NCBI RefSeq assembly: GCF_001618175.1
Contig: NZ_LPXN01000095.1
Coordinates: forward strand, 1 to 47,873
Length of the DNA stretch: 47,873 nt
Source of the DNA: Oceanibaculum pacificum
GTDB lineage: Bacteria > Pseudomonadota > Alphaproteobacteria > Oceanibaculales > Oceanibaculaceae
Direction of reading: 5' to 3'
The first letter of the stretch is position 1. Each line of letters starts with the position of its first letter. The notes beneath the pieces are model-generated. The model did not search any database and was not told the DNA's origin. It was given only the letters and a program-made list of their open reading frames with translations. Below are positions 16,341 through 27,204 of this stretch, in pieces. The position numbers and the translations under genes are program-made.

Positions 16341-17302
16341 GAATCTCTCCGTTGGGCTTGGGGCGGATTGGCGATGTCGGAAGCGGGCCGGCGGGACGCC
16401 AGCAGAACGCCGACGACGATGATCGCGATCGCGGCGCATTCGACTCCGGACGGGATTTCGCCGAGAACGGGCACGGCGAGGAGCGAGGCGACGGCGGGCA
16501 GGAGCGCGATGATCGCCGTGGCGGCGGAGGAGCCGAGCAGCGAGACGGCGCGGTTGAAGGTGAAGATCGCGACGCCGCTCATCAGGACGCCTTGATAGAC
16601 CGATTGCAGGGCGATTTCGCTTGCCGAGGCCTGGCTCAGGCGGCTGAGGCCCAGAAGGAGATAGGCGGGCAGGAAGATCGTGGCCGACCAGAAACAGATC
16701 AGCGCGGCGGATTCAATCGGCGTCAGCCCGCTCTTCCGGAAGAGCAGTGTGTAGACCGCCCACATCGCCGCGGCAGCGGCGAGCGCGCCAAGCCCCGCCG
16801 CGCTGGGCGGTCCATGGGCAGCGGCTCCCGCCAGTATCAGCAGGCACAGCCCGGCAAAGATGGCGGCATATCCGGCCCAGCGGTGCGGACCCTGGCGCTC
16901 TCCCAGGAAGGCCCAGGCGAAGATGCCGGCGAATAGCGGCATCAGGGTCGGCGCGATGGATGCGGCTTGCGCCGCCGAGGTCAGGCTTAGGCCCAGGGCG
17001 ACGAGCAGCACGAAAGGCGTGCCCCAAAGCAGGGCGAACGCCAGGCCCTCGCGCCAGGCGGCGGGGGGAAGGGTGGCGCGCCGCCGAATCAGGACTGGGG
17101 CGAGCAGTATAGCGCCGATCCCGAAGCGCAGCGCCGTGATATCCCAGATGCGCAGCTCGCGCGTTACGCTGAAGCGTGTAATGACGAACCAGCCGGCGAA
17201 TATGAGGACGGCGAGGGCCGCCCATAACAGGCCGGCGAAACGTTTGCGGGGACTGGCGAGCGCTGCGCCGGTGGAACCGGCCAGCTCCTGGTCGAGGCCC
17301 AT
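16337..17302 (-). CDS. EamA/DMT-family transporter
   Basis: A 321-residue inner-membrane protein with ten predicted helices in two EamA repeats (about 24-160 and 175-300). The LGERQGPHRWAGYAAIFAGL stretch is the typical end of the first repeat, and LLPAVASLLAVPVLGEIPS that of the second. Members export metabolites or amino acids; the substrate here is unknown. A ribosome site (GAAGGAAAG) precedes the ATG. It heads the group transporter-GST-yghU-hutD and is divergent from a TetR gene, with palindromes between them, so it is the likely TetR target and may export a toxic compound. Confidence 0.88.
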   Translation of the reverse strand: MGLDQELAGSTGAALASPRKRFAGLLWAALAVLIFAGWFVITRFSVTRELRIWDITALRFGIGAILLAPVLIRRRATLPPAAWREGLAFALLWGTPFVLLVALGLSLTSAAQAASIAPTLMPLFAGIFAWAFLGERQGPHRWAGYAAIFAGLCLLILAGAAAHGPPSAAGLGALAAAAAMWAVYTLLFRKSGLTPIESAALICFWSATIFLPAYLLLGLSRLSQASASEIALQSVYQGVLMSGVAIFTFNRAVSLLGSSAATAIIALLPAVASLLAVPVLGEIPSGVECAAIAIIVVGVLLASRRPASDIANPPQAQRRDS

Positions 17303-17352
17303 GATGGACTTTCCTTCGGGCGCATGCGGGCGATTCGGGGGCTCGCCTTGCG

Positions 17353-17379
17353 TTTTAGTGCATTCGTTCTAAAATGCAC
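17353..17379. promoter_or_regulatory. Nested palindromes between the EamA gene and tetR, candidate TetR operator
   Basis: Two overlapping dyads share the same stretch. TTTTAG (17353-17358) pairs with CTAAAA (17369-17374) around a 10-base spacer, and GTGCATT (17358-17364) pairs with AATGCAC (17373-17379) around 8 bases. The site is 51 bases upstream of the transporter start and 55 upstream of tetR, the usual position for a TetR repressor acting on both. Confidence 0.6.
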
Positions 17380-17433
17380 GGCGCCGCGTTTGATGACAAG
17401 ATGATTTCCTGGCGCGGACTAAAGGGAGCAGGG

Positions 17434-18021
17434 ATGGCGAGGCCACGGGAATTTGACGAGGACGCCGTGCTTGATGCGGCGGTGCAATGCTTCTGGAGCC
17501 GCGGCTACGAGGCAACGTCGATCCGTGAGCTAATCGAGAAGACAGGGCTGACCGGCGCAAGCCTCTACAATGCGTTCGGGGACAAGAGCGCCTTTTATCA
17601 GCGTGCCCTGGACCATTATGTGGAAGGCAGCATCAGTGCGCGCATCCGGCGTTGCGAGGCGATGGGGCCTCGCGAATCGATCGAGGCGTTTTTCGCGGAG
17701 ATCGTGAAGCGATCGCTGGATGACACGGAGCGCAAGGGCTGCATGCTGGTGAACGCCGCGCTGGATGTCGCCCCCCACGATCCGGCGTTTCAGAAGGTCG
17801 TCGCCGGCGTGCTGTCGAGCATCGAAGCGTTCTTTCTGCGCCGGATCAGCCAAGGCCAGGCGGATGGCACGGTCACCCTATCGCACAGGGCCGAGGATTT
17901 GGCGCGCCATTTGCTGGGCGTGCTGATGGGGGTTCGTGTGCTGGCGCGGGTGCGGCCGGACCGGGCGCTTCTGGAAGGGGCGGTGAAGCCCGCGCTCGCG
18001 CTCCTGGCCGCCGACCAGTAA
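17434..18021 (+). CDS. TetR/AcrR-family transcriptional regulator
   Basis: A 195-residue repressor. The N-terminal helix-turn-helix spans about residues 8-55 (DEDAVLDAAVQCFWSRGYEATSIRELIEKTGLTGASLYNAFGDK), followed by an all-helical ligand domain with KGCMLVNAAL typical of the group that responds to reactive or aromatic compounds. The ATG at 17434 has an AAAGGGAG ribosome site; the longer frame to 17374 lies in the operator. It is divergent from the EamA/GST genes, which it probably represses. Ligand unknown. Confidence 0.92.
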   Translation: MARPREFDEDAVLDAAVQCFWSRGYEATSIRELIEKTGLTGASLYNAFGDKSAFYQRALDHYVEGSISARIRRCEAMGPRESIEAFFAEIVKRSLDDTERKGCMLVNAALDVAPHDPAFQKVVAGVLSSIEAFFLRRISQGQADGTVTLSHRAEDLARHLLGVLMGVRVLARVRPDRALLEGAVKPALALLAADQ

Positions 18022-18067
18022 CTCTCCTTCCGGCGTGATCATCGAGGTCGCCGGGCCAGCCTCACCC

Positions 18068-18763
18068 TCATTCCGCCGTCATCAGCCGGTAGCCGACGCC
18101 GATCTCGTTCACGATCAGCTTCGGCTCGGCGGCATCGTCGCCCAGCTTCTGGCGCAGATGGCCGATATAGACGCGCAGATATTGCGTGTCGTGCAGATGC
18201 GCCGGTCCCCAGACCTCGCGCAGCAGATGGTCGTGCGTCAGCACCCGGCCGGCATGGATGACCAGCAGGCGCAACAGGTCGAATTCCTTGCGGCTCAGCT
18301 TCACCGGCGCGCCGGCCAGCGTGACCCGGTGGGCCGCCAGATCGACTTCCAGATCGCCGATCCTGTGCAGCGCCTGGGCGGCCCCTTCCTCGGCCGGGCG
18401 GCTGCGCAGCGCGGCGCGCAACCGGGCCATGAACTCGGCGATGCCGAAGGGCTTGGTCATATAATCATTGGCGCCGCTATCCAGCGCGGCCACCTTCTCC
18501 GCCTCCGCCGCGCGCACCGACAGCACGATGATCGGCACCGGCGACCAGTCGCGGATGCGCCTTACCACCTGCTGCCCGTCGAGGTCCGGCAGGCCCAGAT
18601 CGAGCACCACCAGATCGGGCGTCCGGGTGGCGCAGAGATCGATGCCCTGCTTGCCGGTCGCCGCCTCGATCACCTCGAAACCGTTCGCCTCCAGGCTGAT
18701 GCGCAGGAATTTCCGGATCTGCGGCTCGTCGTCGATGACGAGGATACGGGCGATGCCGCTCAT
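18068..18763 (-). CDS. kdpE: KdpE, potassium-responsive response regulator
   Basis: The 231-residue OmpR-type regulator activates kdpFABC when potassium is limiting. The receiver domain has Asp11-Asp12, phospho-acceptor Asp55 (LVVLDLGLPD) and MTKPFG; the DNA-binding domain ends YLRVYIGHLRQKLGDD and IGVGYRL, matching KdpE closely. The ATG at 18763 shares ATGA with the kdpD stop; a 15-codon upstream extension was rejected. Last gene of the kdp operon and convergent with tetR. Confidence 0.95.
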   Translation of the reverse strand: MSGIARILVIDDEPQIRKFLRISLEANGFEVIEAATGKQGIDLCATRTPDLVVLDLGLPDLDGQQVVRRIRDWSPVPIIVLSVRAAEAEKVAALDSGANDYMTKPFGIAEFMARLRAALRSRPAEEGAAQALHRIGDLEVDLAAHRVTLAGAPVKLSRKEFDLLRLLVIHAGRVLTHDHLLREVWGPAHLHDTQYLRVYIGHLRQKLGDDAAEPKLIVNEIGVGYRLMTAE

Positions 18764-21471
18764 GGGGTGTCTCCCGCCTCGGCCGGCGCGGCGGGGACGG
18801 CCGGGCAAGGCAGCGTCACGACAATCGACGCGCCGCCGTCCGGCCCGTCCTCGACCCGGATCGAGCCGCCATGCGCCGCGACGATGCCGCGGCAGATGGC
18901 GAGGCCGAGGCCGGTGCCCGCTTTCTCCCGGTCGCCGCCGCGAACCCGGTAGAACATGTCGAACACCGCGGCGCGGTCAGCCGGCGGAATGCCGGGGCCA
19001 CGATCCGAGACGCGAAGCTCCACCATCCCGTCCGATGGCCGGGCGGCTATCGTTATCGGCGTGCCGGGCGGCGCGTATTTAGCGGCATTGTCGAGCAGAT
19101 TGGCCATCACCTGTTCCAGCAGCACGGCATCGGCGTGAAGCAGCGGCAAATCCTCCGCCAGCTCGACGGAAAGCCGAAAGGCGGCCAGCGGTTTCTTCAG
19201 CCGCTGGCGCGCCCGGCCGATCACATCGCGCAGATCGATCCAATCGCGCTTCGGCGTCAAGGCCCCATAGCCGAGGCGCGTCATATCCAGCAGATTCTGC
19301 ACGAAACGATTCAGCCGCTCGGCCTCGTCCTGGATGGTTTCCAGCAATTCCGCGCGCTGCGCCGGCGGGATGCGGTCGCCATAGCTTTGCAGGCTGCCGG
19401 CCGAACCGAGGATGGAGACCAGCGGCGTGCGCAGATCGTGCGAGATGGAGGAGAGCAGGGCGGCGCGCAGGCTCTCGGTCTCGGTCAGCAGCCGCTTCTC
19501 CTCGATGTCGCGGGCGAGATTGGTGCGCTCCACCGCCAAGGCCGCCTGATCGACGACGGCGGAGAGCAGCCGGCGCTGCGCCATCGTCAGCGGCCGGGTT
19601 CGATCCGCGAAGCAGACGCCGACCAGCCCGACCGGCCCGTTCGGCGTGTCCATCGGCAGGAACAGCCAGTCCGAGCCGGGCAGGGTTTCCGAGGCCCAGC
19701 CCGCCGGCTTGTCATGCTGCCAGGCCCATTCCGCCGCCGCCCAATTGGCGGTGGTCAGATGATCCTCCGGGGGAAAGCCGGCGGCGATCTCCAGCCCGCC
19801 GGCCTTCGCCTCCCTGGGCAGCAGGATCACCGCCTGGCATTGCAGCGTGTTGGCGACATGCGAGACCACGGCCCAGGCGACATCGTCGATTTCCGCGGCA
19901 CTCGCCACCCGCCGGCTGAACTCGTACAGATTGGCGATGCGCCGCGCGGTCTGGCGCGTATGGTCGGCCCGCTCGCGCAGCCGACCGGCGAGATTGCCGG
20001 TCAGCGTGGCGATCACCAGAAAGAAGAAGATCGTCAGCAGATCCTCGGTCTGATGGACCGCGAATGTGTGATAGGGGACGGTGAAGAAGAAATTATAGGC
20101 GAAGAAGCTGAGCAGGCTGGCGAGGATCGACGGCCAGAGCCCCAGCCGGATCGCCACCACCAGCACGCCGGTCAGGAAGATCAGCGACAGGTTCGGCACA
20201 TCGAGGAAGAAGTCGGCCACGAAGGCAAGCGCGGTGGACAGCGCCACCGCGCCGGCCACCAGCAGCCCGTCGCGCAGGCTTATCGGGCGCTGAGTCTCGT
20301 CCGCGCGGATTGTCGGCGGGCTCGGTGCCTCCATGCTGTCCGCCGCAACGATGGTGACGTCGTAATGCCCCGCGCGGCGCGCCAGCCGCTCCGTGATCGA
20401 GGCGCGCAGCCGGGGCAGCAGGTGGGGGAGCCGGCGAGCGCGCGGCCGGCCGACCATCAGCCTCGTGACGTTGCGGCCGGCGGCGTAATCCAGAATCTCG
20501 TCGACCGTGTCGGCGGCCGAGGGCAGCGTCACCGCCTCGCCGCCAAGCTGCTCGGCGAGCTGCAGGGCCGCCGCCGCCTGGTCACGGCCCCGTTCGCTGG
20601 CCGATTCGGCGCGCAGCACATGCAGGGCGATCCAGGGCATGCGCTGGCGGTCGGCGGCGCGCTTGGCGGCGCGCACCAGCGATTCCGCCCCCGGCCCGTC
20701 GCCGACGCAGGCCAGCAGCCGGTCGCTGGCCGGCCAGGGGCCGGGGATCGCATGGGCGCGCATATAGCTGATCATCTGCGAATCGACGCGCTCCGCCGCC
20801 GCCCGCAGCGCCAGCTCGCGCAGCGCGGTCAGGTTGCCCCGGCTGAAGAAATGGTTCACCGCCCGGTGCGCCTGGTCGCGCAGATAGACCTTGCCGGCGC
20901 GCAGCCGCTGGATCAGCTCATCCGGCGGCAGGTCGATCAGCTCGATCTCGTCGGCCAGTTCCAGCACGCTGTCGGGCAGCGTCTCGCGCACCCGGATGCG
21001 GGTGATGCGGGCGACGATGTCGTTCAGGCTTTCCAGATGCTGCACGTTCAGCGTGGTCATCACGTCGATGCCGGCATCCAGCAGTTCCTCGACATCCTGG
21101 AAGCGCTTCTCGTGCCGGCTGCCGGGCACGTTGGTGTGCGCCAGCTCGTCCACCAGCACCAATGCCGGGCGGCGCGCCAGCACGGCGTCGAGGTCGAGTT
21201 CGGACAGCAGCCGGCCGCGATAGCTGAGCAGCTGGCGCGGAATCGCCTCCAGCCCGCGCATCAGCGCCTCGGTCTCCAGCCGCCCGTGGCTCTCGACGAT
21301 GCCGATGACGATGTCGGCCCCTTCCTTGCGGCGGCGCTGGGCGTCTTCCAGCATGGCGTAGGTCTTGCCGACGCCGGGGGCCGCGCCGAGGAAGATCTTC
21401 AGCCGCCCGCGATGCTCGCGGGCGGCTTGTTCCAGCAGGGCCTCGGGTTGCGGGCGGTCTTCGCCTTCCAT
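18760..21471 (-). CDS. kdpD: KdpD, potassium-sensing histidine kinase
   Basis: A full-length 903-residue kinase. The N-terminal KdpD domain has the Walker A motif GAAPGVGKT (29-37) and VDELAHTN; a USP-like domain follows (about 245-370), then four transmembrane helices (about 395-495), a GAF-like domain, HisKA with phospho-acceptor His678 in SSISHDLRTP, and HATPase_c with DRGPGIP and GTGLGLAICRG. It senses potassium and ionic strength and phosphorylates KdpE. It lies 8 bases after kdpC, so the sensor genes are in the same transcript as the pump. Confidence 0.96.
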   Translation of the reverse strand: MEGEDRPQPEALLEQAAREHRGRLKIFLGAAPGVGKTYAMLEDAQRRRKEGADIVIGIVESHGRLETEALMRGLEAIPRQLLSYRGRLLSELDLDAVLARRPALVLVDELAHTNVPGSRHEKRFQDVEELLDAGIDVMTTLNVQHLESLNDIVARITRIRVRETLPDSVLELADEIELIDLPPDELIQRLRAGKVYLRDQAHRAVNHFFSRGNLTALRELALRAAAERVDSQMISYMRAHAIPGPWPASDRLLACVGDGPGAESLVRAAKRAADRQRMPWIALHVLRAESASERGRDQAAAALQLAEQLGGEAVTLPSAADTVDEILDYAAGRNVTRLMVGRPRARRLPHLLPRLRASITERLARRAGHYDVTIVAADSMEAPSPPTIRADETQRPISLRDGLLVAGAVALSTALAFVADFFLDVPNLSLIFLTGVLVVAIRLGLWPSILASLLSFFAYNFFFTVPYHTFAVHQTEDLLTIFFFLVIATLTGNLAGRLRERADHTRQTARRIANLYEFSRRVASAAEIDDVAWAVVSHVANTLQCQAVILLPREAKAGGLEIAAGFPPEDHLTTANWAAAEWAWQHDKPAGWASETLPGSDWLFLPMDTPNGPVGLVGVCFADRTRPLTMAQRRLLSAVVDQAALAVERTNLARDIEEKRLLTETESLRAALLSSISHDLRTPLVSILGSAGSLQSYGDRIPPAQRAELLETIQDEAERLNRFVQNLLDMTRLGYGALTPKRDWIDLRDVIGRARQRLKKPLAAFRLSVELAEDLPLLHADAVLLEQVMANLLDNAAKYAPPGTPITIAARPSDGMVELRVSDRGPGIPPADRAAVFDMFYRVRGGDREKAGTGLGLAICRGIVAAHGGSIRVEDGPDGGASIVVTLPCPAVPAAPAEAGDTP

Positions 21472-21479
21472 GGATCGCC

Positions 21480-22037
21480 TTATGGTTTCGTCTGGTCGAG
21501 CGCCAGGTTCAGCAGCAGCACATTCACCCGCGGCTCCCCGATGAAGCCCAGGATACGCTGCTCGGTGCGGGACTGCACCAGGGCGCGCACGGTCTGTTCC
21601 GGCAGGCCGCGGGCCTGGGCGACGCGCGGAATTTGCGCCCGCGCCGCCGCCGGCGAGACATGCGGGTCGAGCCCGCTGCCCGAGGCGGTGACCAGATCGA
21701 CCGGCACCGCGCCCTCGATCCCGGCGGCCGCGACGCGCGCGCCGACGGCCTCGATCAGCGCGCCGGAAGTGACGCCCAGATTGGACGCGCCGGACAGCGC
21801 GGCGTCATAGCCCTCGCCGGCCAGCGAGGGGCGGGGATGGAAGTAACCGGGTTCGCTAAAGCCCTGGGCGATCAGGCTGGAGCCGATCACCGTGCCCTCC
21901 CTGTCGATCAGGCTGCCGGCGGCCTGGGCGGGAAACACCGCCTGGGCCAGGCCGGTCATCGCCAGCGGATAGGCCAGGCCGGTCAGCAGCGTCATCACGA
22001 ATGTCAGCACCAGGGCCGGGCGGATAAGGTTGGACAT
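21480..22037 (-). CDS. kdpC: KdpC, potassium-transporting ATPase subunit C
   Basis: The 185-residue subunit has one N-terminal transmembrane helix (about 8-30) and a periplasmic domain with the family signatures LTGLAYPLAMTGLAQ, YFHPRPSLAGEGYDA and ASGSGLDPHVSPAAA. KdpC stabilises the KdpFABC complex and raises affinity for ATP. It is 14 bases downstream of kdpB. Length is normal. Confidence 0.96.
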   Translation of the reverse strand: MSNLIRPALVLTFVMTLLTGLAYPLAMTGLAQAVFPAQAAGSLIDREGTVIGSSLIAQGFSEPGYFHPRPSLAGEGYDAALSGASNLGVTSGALIEAVGARVAAAGIEGAVPVDLVTASGSGLDPHVSPAAARAQIPRVAQARGLPEQTVRALVQSRTEQRILGFIGEPRVNVLLLNLALDQTKP

Positions 22038-22051
22038 GGGTTCTCTCCCTC

Positions 22052-24124
<2,073 letters not shown>

Positions 24125-24135
24125 GGCGCGGTTCC

Positions 24136-24327
24136 TTAGCCGAAGATGGCGCGGGCCACGCCCGGCATGGTGTCCGCCGCCGAGAGCAGGCGGATGGCGA
24201 TGATTGCCAGCAGGATCGTCCCGGCGCCCAGTACGGCGCCCAGGCCGTATCCGACGCGGCGCAGGACCGCGCCGAGACGCGGCAGGGTGACGGAGGGGGT
24301 TGGGAAATGATGACCGGTGACGGACAT
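24136..24327 (-). CDS. Small single-span membrane protein encoded between kdpA and kdpB
   Basis: A 63-residue frame with a strong AAGGAGA ribosome site about 8 bases before its ATG, 16 bases after the kdpA stop and 11 before kdpB. It has a polar N-terminal part with several Arg ([11 protein letters not shown]), one hydrophobic helix (about 26-48, [23 protein letters not shown]) and a short tail. In the usual layout kdpB follows kdpA directly, so this is an added gene. It is not KdpF, which is present separately at 26057-26146. It may be a regulatory or assembly peptide of the pump. No family recognised. Confidence 0.75.
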   Translation of the reverse strand: MSVTGHHFPTPSVTLPRLGAVLRRVGYGLGAVLGAGTILLAIIAIRLLSAADTMPGVARAIFG

Positions 24328-24343
24328 CTCTGGTCTCCTTGGG

Positions 24344-26041
24344 TTAAAAGCGGGTGCCGGCCAGCATCGCCAGATGCTCGGCCACCGGGCCGAGGGCGAG
24401 GACCGGGAAGAAGGTCAGGCCGCCGACGATCAGGATCGTGCCGACCAAAAGGCCGACGAACAGCGGACCGTGGGTCGGAAAGCTGCCGGCCGAGGGCGGC
24501 GCGATCTTCTTCGCCGCCAGGCTGCCGGCAATCGCCAGCATCGCGGCGATGAAGGCGTAGCGGCCGAGGATCATCGCCAGGCCCAGCATCACATTCTGGT
24601 AGGGCGTGTCGGCCCCGTAGCCGGCGAAGGCGGAGCCGTTATTGCCGGTGGCCGAGGAGTAGGCATAGAGGATCTCGCTCAGCCCGTGCGGCCCGGCATC
24701 CTGCACCGAGGCCAGCGCCACCGGCAGCACGGCGGCCAGCGCGCCGAAGCCCAGAATGCCGACCGGCATGGACAGCATGCCCAGCACCGCCAGCTTCACC
24801 TCGCGCGCCTCGATCTTCTTGCCGAGATATTCCGGCGTGCGGCCGACCATCAGCCCGGCGATGAACACCGCCAGCACGACGAACAGCAGCATGCCGTACA
24901 GCCCCGCGCCGACGCCGCCATAGATGATCTCGCCCAGCTGGATGTTCAGCAGCAGCACCAGCCCGCCTAGCGGCGTGAAGCTGTCATGCATGGCGTTGAC
25001 CGAGCCGTTCGAGGCCGCCGTGGTGGAAACCGCCCAGAGCACGGAATTGACGACGCCGAAGCGGGTTTCCTTGCCCTCCATATTGCCGGCCGCCTGATCC
25101 ACCGGCAGCGACGCCAGCAGCGGATTGCCCTGCATCTCGGCCCAGTAGGTCACGGCAAGGCCGGCCAGGAACAGCACGCCCATCGCGGCGAAGATCGCCC
25201 AGCCCTGCCGCTTGTCGCCGACCATGTGGCCGTAGGTGAGCGCCAGGCCGGCGGGGATCGCCAGAATCGCCACCATCTGGATCAGGTTGGAGATCGGTGT
25301 CGGATTCTCGTAAGGATGGGCGGAGTTCACGCTGAAGAAACCGCCGCCATTGGTGCCGAGCTGCTTGATGGCGATCTGAGAGGCTGCCGGCCCCTGCGCC
25401 AGAATCTGCTGCGCGCCCTCAACGGTCGAGGCATCGACATAGGCGGCGAGGTTCTGCGGCACGCCCTGCCAGACCAGCGCCAGCGCCACCAGGATCGACA
25501 GCGGCAACAGGATGTAAAGTACGCCGCGCGTCAGATCGACGGTGAAGTTGCCAAGCGTCCGGGCCTGCCGGCGGGCGATGCCGCGGGTGATCGCCACGGC
25601 GACGGCGATGCCGGTGGCGGCGCTGACGAAATTCTGCACCGTCAGCCCGGCCATCTGGCTGAAATAGCTCAGCGTCGATTCGCCGCCATAGGCCTGCCAG
25701 TTGGTGTTGGTGACGAAACTGACCGCCGTGTTGAAGGCCAGGTCCCAGTCCAGCGCGGTCATGCCGGCGGGGTTCCAGGGCAGCCAGTGCTGGGTCAGCA
25801 AGAGTGTGAACAGCAGCGCGAAGCCGGTCAGGTTGAACAGCAGCACGGCGCCGAGATAGCGGCCCCAGGATTGTTCCTCGGAGGCATCCGTGCCGCAGGC
25901 GGCGTAGATTGCGCGCTCGGCCGGGGCCAGAAAGGCGACGCGCCCCTCGAATACCTTCGCCATATAGGCGCCGAGAAACGGAGCGAGGGCCAGGATCAGC
26001 GCCAGGAACAGCAGGATCTGCAGCAGGTCGGTGGGAGACAT
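24344..26041 (-). CDS. kdpA: KdpA, potassium-binding channel-like subunit
   Basis: The 565-residue integral membrane protein has the four-fold pore arrangement of the SKT superfamily; glycine-containing selectivity loops are visible at [50 protein letters not shown] and [13 protein letters not shown]. It admits potassium that is pumped by KdpB. An AGGGAGG ribosome site precedes the ATG; the gene begins 15 bases after kdpF. Confidence 0.97.
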   Translation of the reverse strand: MSPTDLLQILLFLALILALAPFLGAYMAKVFEGRVAFLAPAERAIYAACGTDASEEQSWGRYLGAVLLFNLTGFALLFTLLLTQHWLPWNPAGMTALDWDLAFNTAVSFVTNTNWQAYGGESTLSYFSQMAGLTVQNFVSAATGIAVAVAITRGIARRQARTLGNFTVDLTRGVLYILLPLSILVALALVWQGVPQNLAAYVDASTVEGAQQILAQGPAASQIAIKQLGTNGGGFFSVNSAHPYENPTPISNLIQMVAILAIPAGLALTYGHMVGDKRQGWAIFAAMGVLFLAGLAVTYWAEMQGNPLLASLPVDQAAGNMEGKETRFGVVNSVLWAVSTTAASNGSVNAMHDSFTPLGGLVLLLNIQLGEIIYGGVGAGLYGMLLFVVLAVFIAGLMVGRTPEYLGKKIEAREVKLAVLGMLSMPVGILGFGALAAVLPVALASVQDAGPHGLSEILYAYSSATGNNGSAFAGYGADTPYQNVMLGLAMILGRYAFIAAMLAIAGSLAAKKIAPPSAGSFPTHGPLFVGLLVGTILIVGGLTFFPVLALGPVAEHLAMLAGTRF

Positions 26042-26056
26042 GATGCTGCAGCCTCC

Positions 26057-26146
26057 CTAGAAGCGCTCTGGGCGCATCAGCGCGTACAGCAGATAGGCCA
26101 GCAACCCGGTCAGGATCGCCGCGCCGGCCAGAAATTCGAGAAGCAT
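26057..26146 (-). CDS. kdpF: KdpF, small subunit of the potassium pump
   Basis: A 29-residue single-helix peptide (MLLEFLAGAAILTGLLAYLLYALMRPERF minus its ends matches KdpF length and the closing pattern of a helix followed by a basic PERF tail). KdpF is a lipid-like stabiliser of KdpABC. The frame continues upstream as a long spurious open frame across ghrA and the racemase gene, but the ATG at 26146 with GGAG upstream gives the correct protein. First gene of the kdp operon. Confidence 0.92.
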   Translation of the reverse strand: MLLEFLAGAAILTGLLAYLLYALMRPERF

Positions 26147-26220
26147 GGTTCGACTCCGCTGTGAAATGTCAGCGGTGCGAATGTCGGCCCTAAGGCCGTA
26201 AAGCTTCGATGCGGGATTCG

Positions 26221-26255
26221 GCCGGCGCGTGTAAAAACGGCGTAAACGCGCCGGC
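26221..26255. promoter_or_regulatory. 10-base perfect inverted repeat enclosing TTTAC motifs, upstream of kdpF
   Basis: GCCGGCGCGT (26221-26230) and ACGCGCCGGC (26246-26255) are perfectly complementary around a 15-base loop, which on the minus strand reads TTACGCCGTTTTTAC, two TTAC repeats. The TTTTTACAC run resembles the T-rich KdpE site of E. coli. The element begins 8 bases after the upstream ghrA-like gene's stop and about 75 bases before kdpF, so it may be a KdpE operator, an intrinsic terminator without a U-tract, or both. Confidence 0.45.
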
Positions 26256-26262
26256 GGCGGCG

Positions 26263-27192
26263 CTAATAGCCGGCGGCGCGGTCGACCAGGTTTGGGATCG
26301 GCTCTCCCCGGCGCGCGCGCCGCAGCCCGTCCATGACGATACGGGCGGCGGTTTCCGGCACCGTCATGCTGGCGACATGCGGTGTTATGGTCACGCCGGG
26401 ATGGGTCCAGAAGGGATGGCCGGGCGGCAGCGGCTCCTCCGCGACCACATCCAGCACGGCATGGCCGAGCCGCCCTGACTCCAGCGCGGCGATCAGCTCG
26501 GCCTCCCGCACCAGACCGCCGCGCCCGGCATTCACCAGCGACGCCCCTTCCGGCAGGGTGGCGAACAGGGCGGCATTCAGGATGCCCGCCGTGTCCGGCG
26601 TCAGCGGCAGCAGGCTGACCAGTATGTCCGAGCGGGCCGCGATCTCCGCCAGGCCCGCCGCGCCATGCAGGCAGGCAATGCCGTCCGCCTGCTTCGGCCG
26701 GCGCGACCAGCCCAGCACCGGGAAGCCGACCTGCCGCAGCAGCGCGCCCGCGGCCAGCCCCAGCACCCCCAGCCCCAGTATGCCGACCGTGCGCTGCGGC
26801 GGGTCGCGGCGCGTCAGCCCGCGCCAGAGCTGCTGGCGCTGCTGGGCGGCATAGCGGTGGAAGTCGCGGTGCAGGAACATCGTCGCTGCCAGCACATATT
26901 CCGCCATGCTGCGGGTCAGCGTTTCGTCCACCAGCCGCATCAGGGGCAGGCTTGCCGGCACTGCCTCCGGATGTTTCAGGAAAGCATCGACGCCGGCCCC
27001 TGTGGTCGCCAGGAACCGCAGATTGGGGAACATGTCCAGCGGCACGGGCAGCGGCGACATGGCGACGACGATCTCGATATCGGCAAGATTGCCGGCCTGC
27101 GGCCAGAGATGCACGATTTCGCCGGAAGCCTGGGCCAGCGCCGCCGCCCAGCGGGCCTGCCGGTCGGCCTGGCAATGCAGCAGGATCGCCAT
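26263..27192 (-). CDS. D-2-hydroxyacid dehydrogenase, glyoxylate/hydroxypyruvate reductase A-like
   Basis: A 309-residue NAD(P)H-dependent 2-oxoacid reductase of the GhrA group. The cofactor motif GILGLGVLGLAAG (about 147-159) is followed by a Arg at GWSRRPK, which suggests NADPH preference. The catalytic Arg lies in LVNAGRGGLV and the catalytic His in GVTITPHVAS. Typical substrates are glyoxylate, hydroxypyruvate and other small 2-oxoacids. It follows the racemase homologue by 12 bases and is part of the minus-strand arm of island A; a 2-oxoacid released by opine dehydrogenase or by transamination would be a logical substrate. Confidence 0.88.
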   Translation of the reverse strand: MAILLHCQADRQARWAAALAQASGEIVHLWPQAGNLADIEIVVAMSPLPVPLDMFPNLRFLATTGAGVDAFLKHPEAVPASLPLMRLVDETLTRSMAEYVLAATMFLHRDFHRYAAQQRQQLWRGLTRRDPPQRTVGILGLGVLGLAAGALLRQVGFPVLGWSRRPKQADGIACLHGAAGLAEIAARSDILVSLLPLTPDTAGILNAALFATLPEGASLVNAGRGGLVREAELIAALESGRLGHAVLDVVAEEPLPPGHPFWTHPGVTITPHVASMTVPETAARIVMDGLRRARRGEPIPNLVDRAAGY

Positions 27193-27204
27193 GGAGCAGC
27201 CTCC

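Noticed and set aside
18871-21810. 979-codon plus-strand open frame opposite kdpD and kdpC
   Set aside because: It is a GC-rich antisense shadow: His/Arg/Gln-rich composition, no recognisable domains, and the other strand encodes clear KdpD and KdpC.
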